The notes under the pieces were generated by a model, which saw only the letters and a program-made list of their open reading frames with translations, was not told the DNA's origin and ran no database searches. Positions 15,765 to 22,680 of a stretch of 64,000 nt of DNA are shown here, in pieces (within the stretch, counting starts at the first letter, position 1; each line of letters starts with the position of its first letter). The position numbers and the translations under genes are program-made. This DNA is from Candidatus Woesebacteria bacterium (GTDB lineage Bacteria; Patescibacteriota; Microgenomatia; UBA1406; GWC2-37-13), in the NCBI GenBank assembly GCA_020429045.1, contig JAGQLS010000002.1, positions 96,519 through 160,518 of the forward strand, given 5' to 3'.

Positions 15765-16343
15765 TTAGTTCTTAGAATTAATTCTTAATTTTATTATTCG
15801 TTGAGCCAAATCGACACGACCCCATAATTCTTGGATGAAAAATTTATAATCATCAATTTTAATCCAATAATTTTCATCTATCTTTTCATTTTTGTTTTCT
15901 GGACAAAAAATTACTGCACCAACAAGCCCCCAGATAAATTTATTGCATAAAGTCAAATTACCCTTTTCATCAGACCCTATAATTGTGTTATCGCTCCAAA
16001 TAATTCTTTCATCAAGGCCTGTTGCATGTATTAATCCACATCGAATTATGTGGTACACAATATCCTCAACGCCACAATAACCTGTTGCATCTGGTTTTAC
16101 ATCTTTATGGTCAAATTTTATGCGAATTGTACCTGCCATTATTCCAGGTAAGCCCATATACGAAATAAGCCACATATAATTGGATACGAATTTTTTGTAA
16201 TCTGATTTAGAAGAACGGCTTTTACCTGAAATTTTCTGTGCAGTAATATCGATGGCTATACAAACTTCTGTCAGGGCGTGTTCGATTTGGCCTTTTTCCA
16301 TTTCATCTATCGCCTTCTTTATTCTGTCTCCAATTGTTAGCAT
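15765..16343 (-). CDS. Conserved hypothetical cassette protein
   Basis: 192 residues from ATG 16343; the frame is open upstream to 16424 but that part runs into attC-like site C. No catalytic signature that I recognise. Visible traits are an N-terminal helical segment (GDRIKKAIDEMEKGQIEHAL), AIDITAQK, and a Cys/His-containing core (GYCGVEDIVYHIIRCGLIHA) followed by WGLVGAVIFCPENKNE. No signal peptide or clear membrane span. It fills one cassette between sites C and B. Function unknown. Confidence 0.7.
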   Translation of the reverse strand: MLTIGDRIKKAIDEMEKGQIEHALTEVCIAIDITAQKISGKSRSSKSDYKKFVSNYMWLISYMGLPGIMAGTIRIKFDHKDVKPDATGYCGVEDIVYHIIRCGLIHATGLDERIIWSDNTIIGSDEKGNLTLCNKFIWGLVGAVIFCPENKNEKIDENYWIKIDDYKFFIQELWGRVDLAQRIIKLRINSKN

Positions 16344-16376
16344 ATTATTAATATTTTTCTGAATCTGCTGGCTTTT

Positions 16377-16478
16377 GCTTAATGTTTCGGCATATCTGAT
16401 GTTTTGTGGAGCGTAGCGGAACAAAATATGGGTGGAGGCTTTTGTATAAAAGCCGTAACCAGATATGCCGTGTTAAGT
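16377..16478 (-). repeat. attC-like site C
   Basis: 102-bp palindrome from GCTTAAT (16377; an AAC-to-AAT variant of the core) to GTTAAGT (16472). Outer arms CGGCATATCTG (16388-16398) and CAGATATGCCG (16460-16470) pair perfectly. Inner arms are TTTTGT/ACAAAA, followed by TATGGGTGGAG. A side hairpin GGCTTTT/AAAAGCC sits in the right half. Confidence 0.7.
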
Positions 16479-16602
16479 GATGTGTAATTTATTTCTTTTC
16501 TTTGCTGACCCGCTCCTCCAAAATTGATTCAAAATCATTGAGTTTCTCCGCTTTGATGACCAGTCCAAGATTGTTTGGAATTCTTGATATTGGTCGCACA
16601 GT

Positions 16603-17334
16603 TTAAGTGGTTGGTATATCTACAATTTTTAGCTCTCCTTCTGCTGTGTGTTGTGGCCCAGCATAAAGAATTCCTAGCAAATAAATGCGTGTACCAACCA
16701 CGGTTCCGCCTCCCTTTGCTTGGTACATGCCAGGATTATACAAAAGCACAGGCGAACCACTAGAACCAGGAAAGCAAGCCATATCAACCATAAATTCTTT
16801 TTTGCCGTTGTAATCATTATAAGCTGCGGTTGCGGTGATGCCTCGTCGAACAAGAGGAAGATTGTTCGTATGATCCCAAATACCGTTTGGATAGCCAACC
16901 ATAATCACATCTTCAATCGCCGTTAGATCGTTTAGTTGATCATGGCTTGCGATTAAGTCTTTTGTGAAGCTTCGGCGAAATAACTTTGTTTCTTCGGTAT
17001 CAAATTGCAAATGCAATTGTTGAGTTGGCATTATTGCCAGATCAACATCATCGTCAGGATGTTGGATCCAGGCTTTTTCAAAATCAGTGATATTAATGTC
17101 ATGAAATTTGTTGGGTATAATTTGCCAATCTTTATCGCACATCGTGAATCGCAATTTACCCTGAATTGCATTTGCAATTACATGTTTGTTCGTAACTATA
17201 GTTGGAACATTATATTCGCCGATTTTAAAATTGAAAAAGAAGCCGGAGCCTGTGCTTTTGTGGTTGCCGGGTAAGACGCACTCAATTCGAGTGGTGCAGT
17301 GGAGGAGCTGGTCAGCAAAGCTTTGTTCAGTCAT
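16603..17334 (-). CDS. Trypsin-like serine protease of a cassette, C-terminally shortened by an in-frame stop
   Basis: 243 residues. The chymotrypsin-fold triad is visible: His in IVTNKHVIANA, Asp in DDDVDLAIMPT, Ser in CFPGSSGSPVLL. There is no signal peptide, so it is probably cytosolic. The ATG lies 27 nt from the cassette boundary (17361). After the TAA (16605-16603) the same frame stays open for 37 more codons (PISRIPNNLGLVIKAEKLND onward) to a TAA at 16489, ending only 11 nt before site C. A CAA-to-TAA change or readthrough is therefore likely. Confidence 0.75.
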   Translation of the reverse strand: MTEQSFADQLLHCTTRIECVLPGNHKSTGSGFFFNFKIGEYNVPTIVTNKHVIANAIQGKLRFTMCDKDWQIIPNKFHDINITDFEKAWIQHPDDDVDLAIMPTQQLHLQFDTEETKLFRRSFTKDLIASHDQLNDLTAIEDVIMVGYPNGIWDHTNNLPLVRRGITATAAYNDYNGKKEFMVDMACFPGSSGSPVLLYNPGMYQAKGGGTVVGTRIYLLGILYAGPQHTAEGELKIVDIPTT

Positions 17335-17354
17335 AAAGAAATAAATTACATTTC

Positions 17355-17468
17355 ACTTAACGCTTCGGTATATGCGAACTTGCTTGATTTTACAATGATA
17401 TTTTACCACAAAATCATGCAAGTTGGGTGAGAGCCTGCAAGGCTCGAACCGCATATACTGTGTTATAC
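17355..17468 (-). repeat. attC-like site D
   Basis: 114-bp palindrome bounded by ACTTAAC (17355) and GTTATAC (17462). Outer arms CGGTATATGCG (17366-17376) and CGCATATACTG (17450-17460) pair with one mismatch. Inner arms AACTTGCTTGATTTT and AAAATCATGCAAGTT pair with one mismatch. GTTGGGTGAG follows the inner arm. Confidence 0.7.
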
Positions 17469-17569
17469 GTCCCAAAGAGCGCAGCGTGGTCGGAGCGCCA
17501 GCGAAGACGTAATAAAAACCAATTTTCTCTTTATTCTTAATAATTTTGGCAATTATTAATCTATGAAAT

Positions 17570-18232
17570 TTATGTAGTTTGAACCTCGTTTCTATAATTA
17601 ACCCACTCGCTGTAATCTTCAGATATTTTATGCAATGGTGATACTTCAATAAACTTTGGACTATAATCTAGGGGACTTTTAGAAATTTTATCAATTATTG
17701 TGTTAACTCTTGCAGCCGATCTGCGGAATAATGGATTGGATGAAGCTCTCAACTGTACTCCATTTTCAAGTAATACTACTCTATCTAAGACTTGTTTCAC
17801 AATAATATCAAATAGTTGCGGAGATGCATTTAGCCGTTCACGTCCGTGTTGTGTACCGTCTAAATACCCTGTTTGTTCACTATGAAAAATTGCGGTATCG
17901 TAAGACTCTTGTCCATCAAGAAAATTTGCCTGGGATAAGCCCACTAGAACGTCTTCAAGTGCAATGCTATCATTATCACCTAACTCATGTTGTTCTGATA
18001 ATTCTTGTGCTAGCGATCTACAACCTTCTTTTAAATCTTTAATTTCTTCAAGCCTTGCTTCATCTGTCAAATTTTCGCCGGAAGCCATCAATTCTAATTC
18101 TCTGGGTAAATCATCTAGTGATAGTTCCTGAGAATTTGCAGAATCGCCCAAAAGAAATTGATAAAATTCCCTAGAACCTGGCTTGATACGTTCAACTACT
18201 CCTGTTTTTATATCAGGGCTACTAATAGTCAT
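17570..18232 (-). CDS. Hypothetical protein, first cassette of the array
   Basis: 220 residues, acidic, with no signal peptide or membrane span. No family recognised. The middle is helical and Glu/Leu-rich (LPRELELMASGENLTDEARL), followed by GYLDGTQHGRERLN. It has a perfect AGGAGGT Shine-Dalgarno 6 nt before the ATG and its own TGATATAAT element, unlike the leaderless genes outside the array. The long 3' untranslated part (17469-17569) contains a GC-rich inverted segment around 17473-17510. Confidence 0.65.
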   Translation of the reverse strand: MTISSPDIKTGVVERIKPGSREFYQFLLGDSANSQELSLDDLPRELELMASGENLTDEARLEEIKDLKEGCRSLAQELSEQHELGDNDSIALEDVLVGLSQANFLDGQESYDTAIFHSEQTGYLDGTQHGRERLNASPQLFDIIVKQVLDRVVLLENGVQLRASSNPLFRRSAARVNTIIDKISKSPLDYSPKFIEVSPLHKISEDYSEWVNYRNEVQTT

Positions 18233-18238
18233 AGTATT

Positions 18239-18274
18239 ACCTCCTTTAAAATATTAATTGCCAAAATTATATCA
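18239..18274 (-). promoter_or_regulatory. Extended -10 and strong Shine-Dalgarno of the first cassette
   Basis: Minus strand TGATATAAT (18274-18266), then AAAGGAGGT (ribosome site 18245-18239) 6 nt from ATG 18232. This is the only full AGGAGGT that I saw placed before a gene in the window. Confidence 0.6.
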
Positions 18275-18294
18275 AATTGGCTTTTTATTATGGC

Positions 18295-18330
18295 GTATAA
18301 CTGGTTTATATACGATATGTTTTTTTAATA
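18295..18330 (-). other. Array head: attI-like or residual attC half-site
   Basis: GTTATAC on the minus strand (18301-18295) marks the start of the first cassette and matches the GTTATAC at the far end of that cassette (17462). On its outer side lies TCGTATATAAACCA, similar to the right-hand arms of sites A-D but with no partner arm. It lies about 45-75 bp from the recombinase remnant, where attI would be expected. Confidence 0.45.
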
Positions 18331-18374
18331 AATGTTAAAATATGTATCATATACAAACTATTTCTCCTAATCTT

Positions 18375-18652
18375 ATGGCAAATTTGATACATATTATAAA
18401 TAAAGAACTCACACTGCGCAACTATAGCAAAAAAACAATAAATGCATATACATATGTTGCAAAAAATCTGTATACATACTACAAAAAGCCTCTCAGAAAA
18501 ATTACTACTCAAGAAATTAGGGAATATCTTTTCGACAAACAAAAATAGGCTTATCTAGTCAAACCATCTCGCTTTACGTAAACGCAATCAATTTAAGATA
18601 TTTTAAAAATACTTGTATTATATTCACCAGGGTTCATAAGAATGTTTGCTGA
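18375..18652 (+). pseudogene. Tyrosine recombinase/integrase, N-terminal core-binding domain only, frameshifted
   Basis: From ATG 18375 the frame gives MANLIHIINKELTLRNYSKK and continues to EIREYLFDKQK, a SAM-like core-binding domain as in XerC/XerD/IntI. It then hits TAG at about 18547. The adjacent frame carries on as GLSSQTISLYVNAINLRYFK to a TGA at 18650-18652. The catalytic domain (R...HxxR...Y) is absent. The gene is divergent from the cassettes and next to the array head, as intI would be, but the remnant lacks the SxRTExxYxxW pattern of classical IntI. Confidence 0.65.
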
Positions 18653-18789
18653 TTGTTTATACCTATTTCAAGGAGAAGAAACGGAAGTTAACGAATTAGG
18701 AAGATATTTTAGTTATCCACGATTAATGGAAAAGTATAGCTAAGAATAGTCACAGATGTTCTTCAAATAAACATAAATTTGAAGCGTGA

Positions 18790-18881
18790 GTGATCGACGG
18801 GGATCGAACCCGCGAGGTGCCGACTCGGTACCCTCTACAGCCCGCCGAATCGGCGGGTCTACCAACTGAGCTACGACCACC
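18790..18881 (-). pseudogene. Broken tRNA-His-like copy with inserted palindrome
   Basis: The first ~23 nt and the last ~29 nt are the same as in the adjacent tRNA-His. The anticodon region is replaced by CCCGCCGATTCGGCGGG (18857-18841) plus unrelated sequence. No seven-base anticodon loop with U33 can be drawn. The palindrome is followed by TGTAGA, echoing the GGTAGA before it. Confidence 0.6.
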
Positions 18882-18887
18882 AATTTG

Positions 18888-18961
18888 GGTGATCGACGGG
18901 GATCGAACCCGCGACAACCTGCTCCACAGGCAGGTGCTCTACCAACTGAGCTACGACCACC
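18888..18961 (-). tRNA. tRNA-His (anticodon GTG)
   Basis: A complete cloverleaf: extra 5' G, acceptor GTGGTCG/CGATCAC, D-arm GCTC/GAGC, anticodon stem CCTGC/GCAGG with loop CTGTGGA (GTG), and T-arm with TTCGATC. CCA is not encoded. Confidence 0.92.
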
Positions 18962-18964
18962 AAG

Positions 18965-19213
18965 TTATGTTTTCAACGTATGTTCAATTTGTTTCTTTAT
19001 AACTTCTCTTCCTGATTTTAAGAACCGCTCTCTTCGCCTTGCATCAAGTTCAGAGGTATATGCTTCGTAATATATAAGTTTTAACGGCCTTCTTGATCGA
19101 GTCGATGTGTTCATGCCATCATTATGAAAGGCGATTCTTTTTTTCACGTCGGTTGTATACCCAGTATAGAGTTTATGATCTTTTTCTGACCTAAGAATAT
19201 AAACGTAATACAT
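18965..19213 (-). CDS. Small GIY-YIG nuclease-domain protein
   Basis: 82 residues, one GIY-YIG domain: YVYILRS and YTGYTTD form the paired motif, followed by the basic KKRIAFHN helix and SELDARRRERFLK. This matches the single-domain UPF0213/YhbQ-like family. Catalytic activity would be DNA cleavage, but many members are uncharacterised. It sits between a tRNA-His 5' half-copy and the intact tRNA-His, with its stop 1 nt before the tRNA-side sequence, which suggests insertion at a tRNA gene. Confidence 0.8.
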   Translation of the reverse strand: MYYVYILRSEKDHKLYTGYTTDVKKRIAFHNDGMNTSTRSRRPLKLIYYEAYTSELDARRRERFLKSGREVIKKQIEHTLKT

Positions 19214-19220
19214 GTTATTT

Positions 19221-19267
19221 CCACAGCCCGCCGAATCGGCGGGTCTACCAACTGAGCTACGACCACC
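19221..19267 (-). pseudogene. tRNA-His 5' half-copy with the same palindrome
   Basis: GGTGGTCGTAGCTCAGTTGG and the D-arm tail are followed by CCCGCCGATTCGGCGGG (19243-19227) and CTGTGGA, the tRNA-His anticodon loop. It then passes into the GIY-YIG start. No 3' half exists here. Confidence 0.6.
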
Positions 19268-19418
19268 AATATAGGTATTATATCAAAGGAACAACCTGAA
19301 TTTACTTGAATACAATAAATATTGACTTCTTAGTATAGCTATTTTATAGTATATATATTTTCATACTCTATCATATGATAGGATTCGCATAGTTATTTAT
19401 GATTTAGACTTGGTGGCT

Positions 19419-19748
19419 ATGTTCGAAACTTTTTTACATCTTTCAAGGACCTATAAACACTTAGAACTAAGTGATGGAAAGGATTTTAAGCTTCTTCTTA
19501 GATGTTTAATGGTTCCTTTTCTCTTCTTTTGTTCTACCTGCAGCGGCGACGATCAGAATGAGGGAATAATACGTCGTTTTATAGCAAAACGACAAAGACG
19601 TGATAGCCCAAAACCATTAAACGAGCCTCGTGCCTGGAGTATTCTTAATGATCATAGTGGTGCAGAAAAAAACGGTCAATTTGGTAAGCCTTCTCAAGGA
19701 TGGCGGACTATTATCGACGTCGACGAAGGTACGTGGAATGGGCAATAA
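19419..19748 (+). CDS. Uncertain open frame, no recognised product
   Basis: 109 codons open from ATG 19419. The first half is hydrophobic, with CSTCSGDD in the middle; the second half is basic and polar (RRFIAKRQRRDSPKPLNEPR). I recognise no family, see no promoter with the usual spacing, and it overlaps the transposase remnant at its 3' end. It could be a degraded mobile-element gene or a chance frame. It is listed because the stretch 19270-19710 otherwise holds nothing. Confidence 0.25.
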   Translation: MFETFLHLSRTYKHLELSDGKDFKLLLRCLMVPFLFFCSTCSGDDQNEGIIRRFIAKRQRRDSPKPLNEPRAWSILNDHSGAEKNGQFGKPSQGWRTIIDVDEGTWNGQ

Positions 19749-20583
19749 TGAAAACCAAATCAAGATGGTGCTGAGCCAGGACATGGTATCCACTCCAGGG
19801 ACCTAGATCAACAGAGACTTTATCCAGAAATATGGGAGGGACATATTTAATTGTATCATTAATATTTGTTGTTACTTTTTTCAAGTAGGTGCAAGGTGGT
19901 ATTCTTCCCAAGATTGAGTGTTTTCTTACATAGTTGTAATAGTAGAGATAGTTCATAGCCTCTTTGTAAAACTCATCATTCGTTGTGATAGTATGAATAC
20001 GAGGCATATAAAATTCTTCATCATCTGTACGGTGTGACCTTTCAAGATGTGCATTTTCCTCAGGATGTCTTTTCCTGTTTTGAATAAGAAAACATCCAAA
20101 CCCTTTGAGTAGTTTCCTAAGCTCTACAATCTTGTACCAACAATCTCCTCCAAATTCTTGTCCATGATCCATGGTATATACAATACGAGTGGTTACTCCA
20201 TGTGATCTAAGCCATGAGGTAACCCATAAAAACCAGGTTAATCCATTAGTCCAGGTCTTCTCTTTGGAATAGCCAATCATCTTAAAACGTGAATTGACAT
20301 CAAGTGCTCCCCATTGGTAGAGAGGAAGATCGTGTTTGATGATATGAGTAATCTGTGTAGCAGATAATGCCTTTTGATCAATAATGTATTTTAAATCAAT
20401 CTGTACGACTTCAAAAGCTTTGGATGTATACCAATCTATAAATTGTCGATCAGATTTTCGTATGCGTTTTACTCGTTTCCCCTTTATGCGTTTCTTGTTG
20501 CGTCTTACGATATTTCTGATAGTATGATGAGATAGTTCTATCTGATACACTGCCAAGCTCCTCTTTAAGTCGTATTGGTCCAT
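19711..20583 (-). pseudogene. DDE transposase/integrase core, frameshifted (IS481/IS3-like)
   Basis: 290 codons carrying an rve-type core: first Asp in VVQIDLKYI, second in YTMDHGQEFGG, Glu in NAHLERSHRTDDEEF, and a C-terminal YYNYVRKHSILGRIPP. The start at 20583 is artificial. Just upstream another frame encodes NYGPIRLKEELGS, which belongs directly before LSHHTIRNIVRRN of this frame, so at least one frameshift separates the helix-turn-helix part from the catalytic core. Confidence 0.7.
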
Positions 20584-20591
20584 AATTTGTC

Positions 20592-20789
20592 TTAAGCTTT
20601 CAACGTTACTACCTTTTCTTCAATGGTGATTGTTGTCTTGTTTGCCACGTGAGAAGGTGCGGTTGATGCATCATCCAAACATTGTTCTTTTTGTTTTTTA
20701 AGTGCTTTGTAGATTGTTTTTCGGGTGGTGTGAAGAATCCTTGAAGTTACAGCTATATTCCCTTTGTTTGCCCGTAGTATTTGAAGCAT
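20592..20789 (-). pseudogene. Helix-turn-helix part of the same transposase
   Basis: 65 codons in a different frame: MLQILRANKGNIAVTSRILH and TTRKTIYKALKKQ form a helix-turn-helix as at the N-terminus of IS481/IS630-like transposases. The frame is open further upstream to about 20850 (EYNKLRNISPKAARCAM), so the true start was earlier. It ends at a TAA 8 nt before the catalytic frame. Confidence 0.6.
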
Positions 20790-21117
20790 TGCACAACGTG
20801 CTGCTTTGGGGGATATGTTTCTTAGCTTATTGTATTCTAAATGGATGCCAGTATATATTCGGTTGGGTAACTGATAATAGTCCTGTCCGAATAATTCTAA
20901 ACATCTCTGTCTGTATTTTACATACCGACTTTTATCTGAAAGGTGTATACCATGTGCTAACCTCCCTACAATCTCACACGAACATCTTGTTGCATTTACC
21001 GTTGTTTTTGGTTATAGTTTTCATATGAATCCTCGCGTGAATGTACACAATAACTATTCTCCCCAGCACTAAAACACCTCTTTTTCTAACCTTTTTTGTT
21101 ATTCTTTTTTTTATTTT

Positions 21118-22623
21118 ATGAAATCCGTCACCAATCGGTATTTACCAGAAAAATACAGTATCATCCAGGGAAAACAAAGCAACGTCGCGCTCTGCACGTG
21201 TTGGTCTGATCCCGAGCTACTGCTTAAAACACACCCGCGCCTCACCGACGTATTTAGCATAATCGGTACGCTCTATAGCACCGAAGGCGTTTCGATATTG
21301 CTGCGCAATTTGTGTCTCAACCCACACATCGATACAGTTTTTGTTTGGACCAATAGTCGTTTGTCAAATACAGCTATTGGAAAAGCGGGGAAAGAACTAC
21401 TCCAATCGCTGTGGGAGCAGGGAATTGCGCGCGTTGCAAAAGAGAACGAGAACCTTTTGCACCAAGAATTACAAATTGCAGTTATCAAAAAAGTAGTCCA
21501 GCATGTTACACTCCTTACTCCTGAGTCCAACGATATAGAGCGTGTTATGAAGCAAGCGCAATCACGACACTCATCATCACTGCAAGCATATATGGAGCCG
21601 GTTTCGTTTCCTGAACCATCGCGAGATACATATGAAACCATGCCTTCTGAAAATGTGGGGTGGAGCCTGCGAGGGAAGACAACAATCAATGCATGGCTTG
21701 CGGTGGTTGACCGCATCATGCGCTATGGAAGTACAAAAAAAACTGAGTATGGCAACAACCAAAAAGAGCTGCAAAGCGTTGTATGGACCATTACCGAAGA
21801 TGATACAACAACGTTTTCTCATCCTCATTGGCCACGCGAGGTGAAAACCAGAATCGGCCTTGAAAAGAACATGCTTGAGCAATACAAATCAATTTTTACT
21901 ACTGCCGAAAAAGAAGCAGAATCCGCCTATACTTATGGCAGCAGATTATTTACTTTTCCTCAAAACATCGATCAAATTGCATTTATTATCGATAAGTTAC
22001 GCGCCTGCAGGTATTCGCGCCGTGCCTTTGCTACAACCTATTGCCCTGCAGTCGACACGCATCATACATCGCCTCCATGTTTGACCAGCATACAATTTTT
22101 ATCACATGGCGATCGTCTCAATCTGTTTGCTACATTTCGCTCGCACGACATATGCAAAGCAGCACTTCCCAACGTGTACGGTTTGCTCGCCCTCCAGGAA
22201 CACGTTGCGCACGAGTCGGGCTTTCACGTTGGGAGTCTTACGATCCATTCTATTTCAGCACATATGTATGAAGAGGATTGGCTCATGGCTCACGATTTAC
22301 TTTCGTGCGCGAAATGGGGAAGAGTAAAGCTCTATTTTGACGAAACAACAGACATAGAGCCTCGAGGAAATGTGCGTATTTCTTTACGAAACAAGAAAAT
22401 CCACGCAGAACTTATTGATGCAAAAGGTACGGCATTGTTCACCTATGCCGATACATCGGCCCGTCGTATCGCTATGAAGTTTGCACGACTCGATTTATTT
22501 TCTCTTACAACACACTATGTAGATATTTCTATAGAACTGACCAAAGCCGAGATAGCGCTCCACCGCGAACAATCATACATTCAAGACAAGCCACTTATTT
22601 TTGACGGCGTGGTGATCAAATGA
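21118..22623 (+). CDS. Thymidylate synthase-like protein with MtrA/DUF4346-like N-terminal domain
   Basis: 501 residues. The N-terminal ~170 residues (YSIIQGKQSNVALCTCWSD, then an alternating beta/alpha part) resemble the DUF4346/MtrA-like domain that precedes archaeal-type thymidylate synthases. The C-terminal half has the TS pattern: SPPCLTSIQFL with the probable nucleophilic Cys, RLNLFATFRSHDICKAALPN, and SAHMYEEDW. It would methylate dUMP, or hydroxymethylate dCMP, using a folate or pterin. This is not the usual short ThyA or ThyX. Monocistronic; its stop is next to the promoter of the Erm-like gene. Confidence 0.7.
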   Translation: MKSVTNRYLPEKYSIIQGKQSNVALCTCWSDPELLLKTHPRLTDVFSIIGTLYSTEGVSILLRNLCLNPHIDTVFVWTNSRLSNTAIGKAGKELLQSLWEQGIARVAKENENLLHQELQIAVIKKVVQHVTLLTPESNDIERVMKQAQSRHSSSLQAYMEPVSFPEPSRDTYETMPSENVGWSLRGKTTINAWLAVVDRIMRYGSTKKTEYGNNQKELQSVVWTITEDDTTTFSHPHWPREVKTRIGLEKNMLEQYKSIFTTAEKEAESAYTYGSRLFTFPQNIDQIAFIIDKLRACRYSRRAFATTYCPAVDTHHTSPPCLTSIQFLSHGDRLNLFATFRSHDICKAALPNVYGLLALQEHVAHESGFHVGSLTIHSISAHMYEEDWLMAHDLLSCAKWGRVKLYFDETTDIEPRGNVRISLRNKKIHAELIDAKGTALFTYADTSARRIAMKFARLDLFSLTTHYVDISIELTKAEIALHREQSYIQDKPLIFDGVVIK

Positions 22624-22680
22624 TATAATTGGAGCGTTATGACTTGTTGCCAACTCCGCCATGTACAAGCATCGGCGGAG
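22621..22680 (+). promoter_or_regulatory. Leader of the Erm-like gene: extended -10, short leader frame and start-codon hairpin
   Basis: TGATATAAT (22621-22629) is followed 9 nt later by ATG 22639, which opens a 36-codon frame (MTCCQLRHVQASAENT...) overlapping the methyltransferase start in another frame. The methyltransferase ATG (22661) lies in the loop of a perfect 7-bp hairpin, CTCCGCC (22654-22660) with GGCGGAG (22674-22680). CTTGTTGCCAA occurs at 22643 and again at 22715. This resembles translational attenuation, but it is inferred. Confidence 0.5.

Larger units (their letters stand above)
19711..20860 (-). mobile_element. Decayed insertion sequence
   Basis: Footprint of the broken transposase. 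I could not find convincing terminal inverted repeats or a target duplication by eye. The sequence from 20860 to 21117 shows no gene. Confidence 0.5.

Noticed and set aside
16472..17361. Protease cassette as an independent transposon with 27-bp terminal inverted repeats
   Set aside because: No transposase or target duplication is seen, and all neighbouring cassettes show the same kind of matched ends with different sequences, which fits cassette boundaries better than one transposon.
14905..17468. The four palindromes as CRISPR repeats or transcription terminators
   Set aside because: They are 102-194 bp, differ in sequence, lie between genes at irregular spacing, and lack T runs; there are no spacers or cas genes.
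18790..19002. Protein-coding frames over the tRNA-His cluster on the plus strand
   Set aside because: They are antisense translations of tRNA sequence (GDRTRD-like peptides repeated with each tRNA copy).
19410..19748. A confident gene at 19.4-19.7 kb
   Set aside because: No recognisable domain, no promoter with the local spacing, and overlap with the transposase remnant; kept only as a low-confidence feature.
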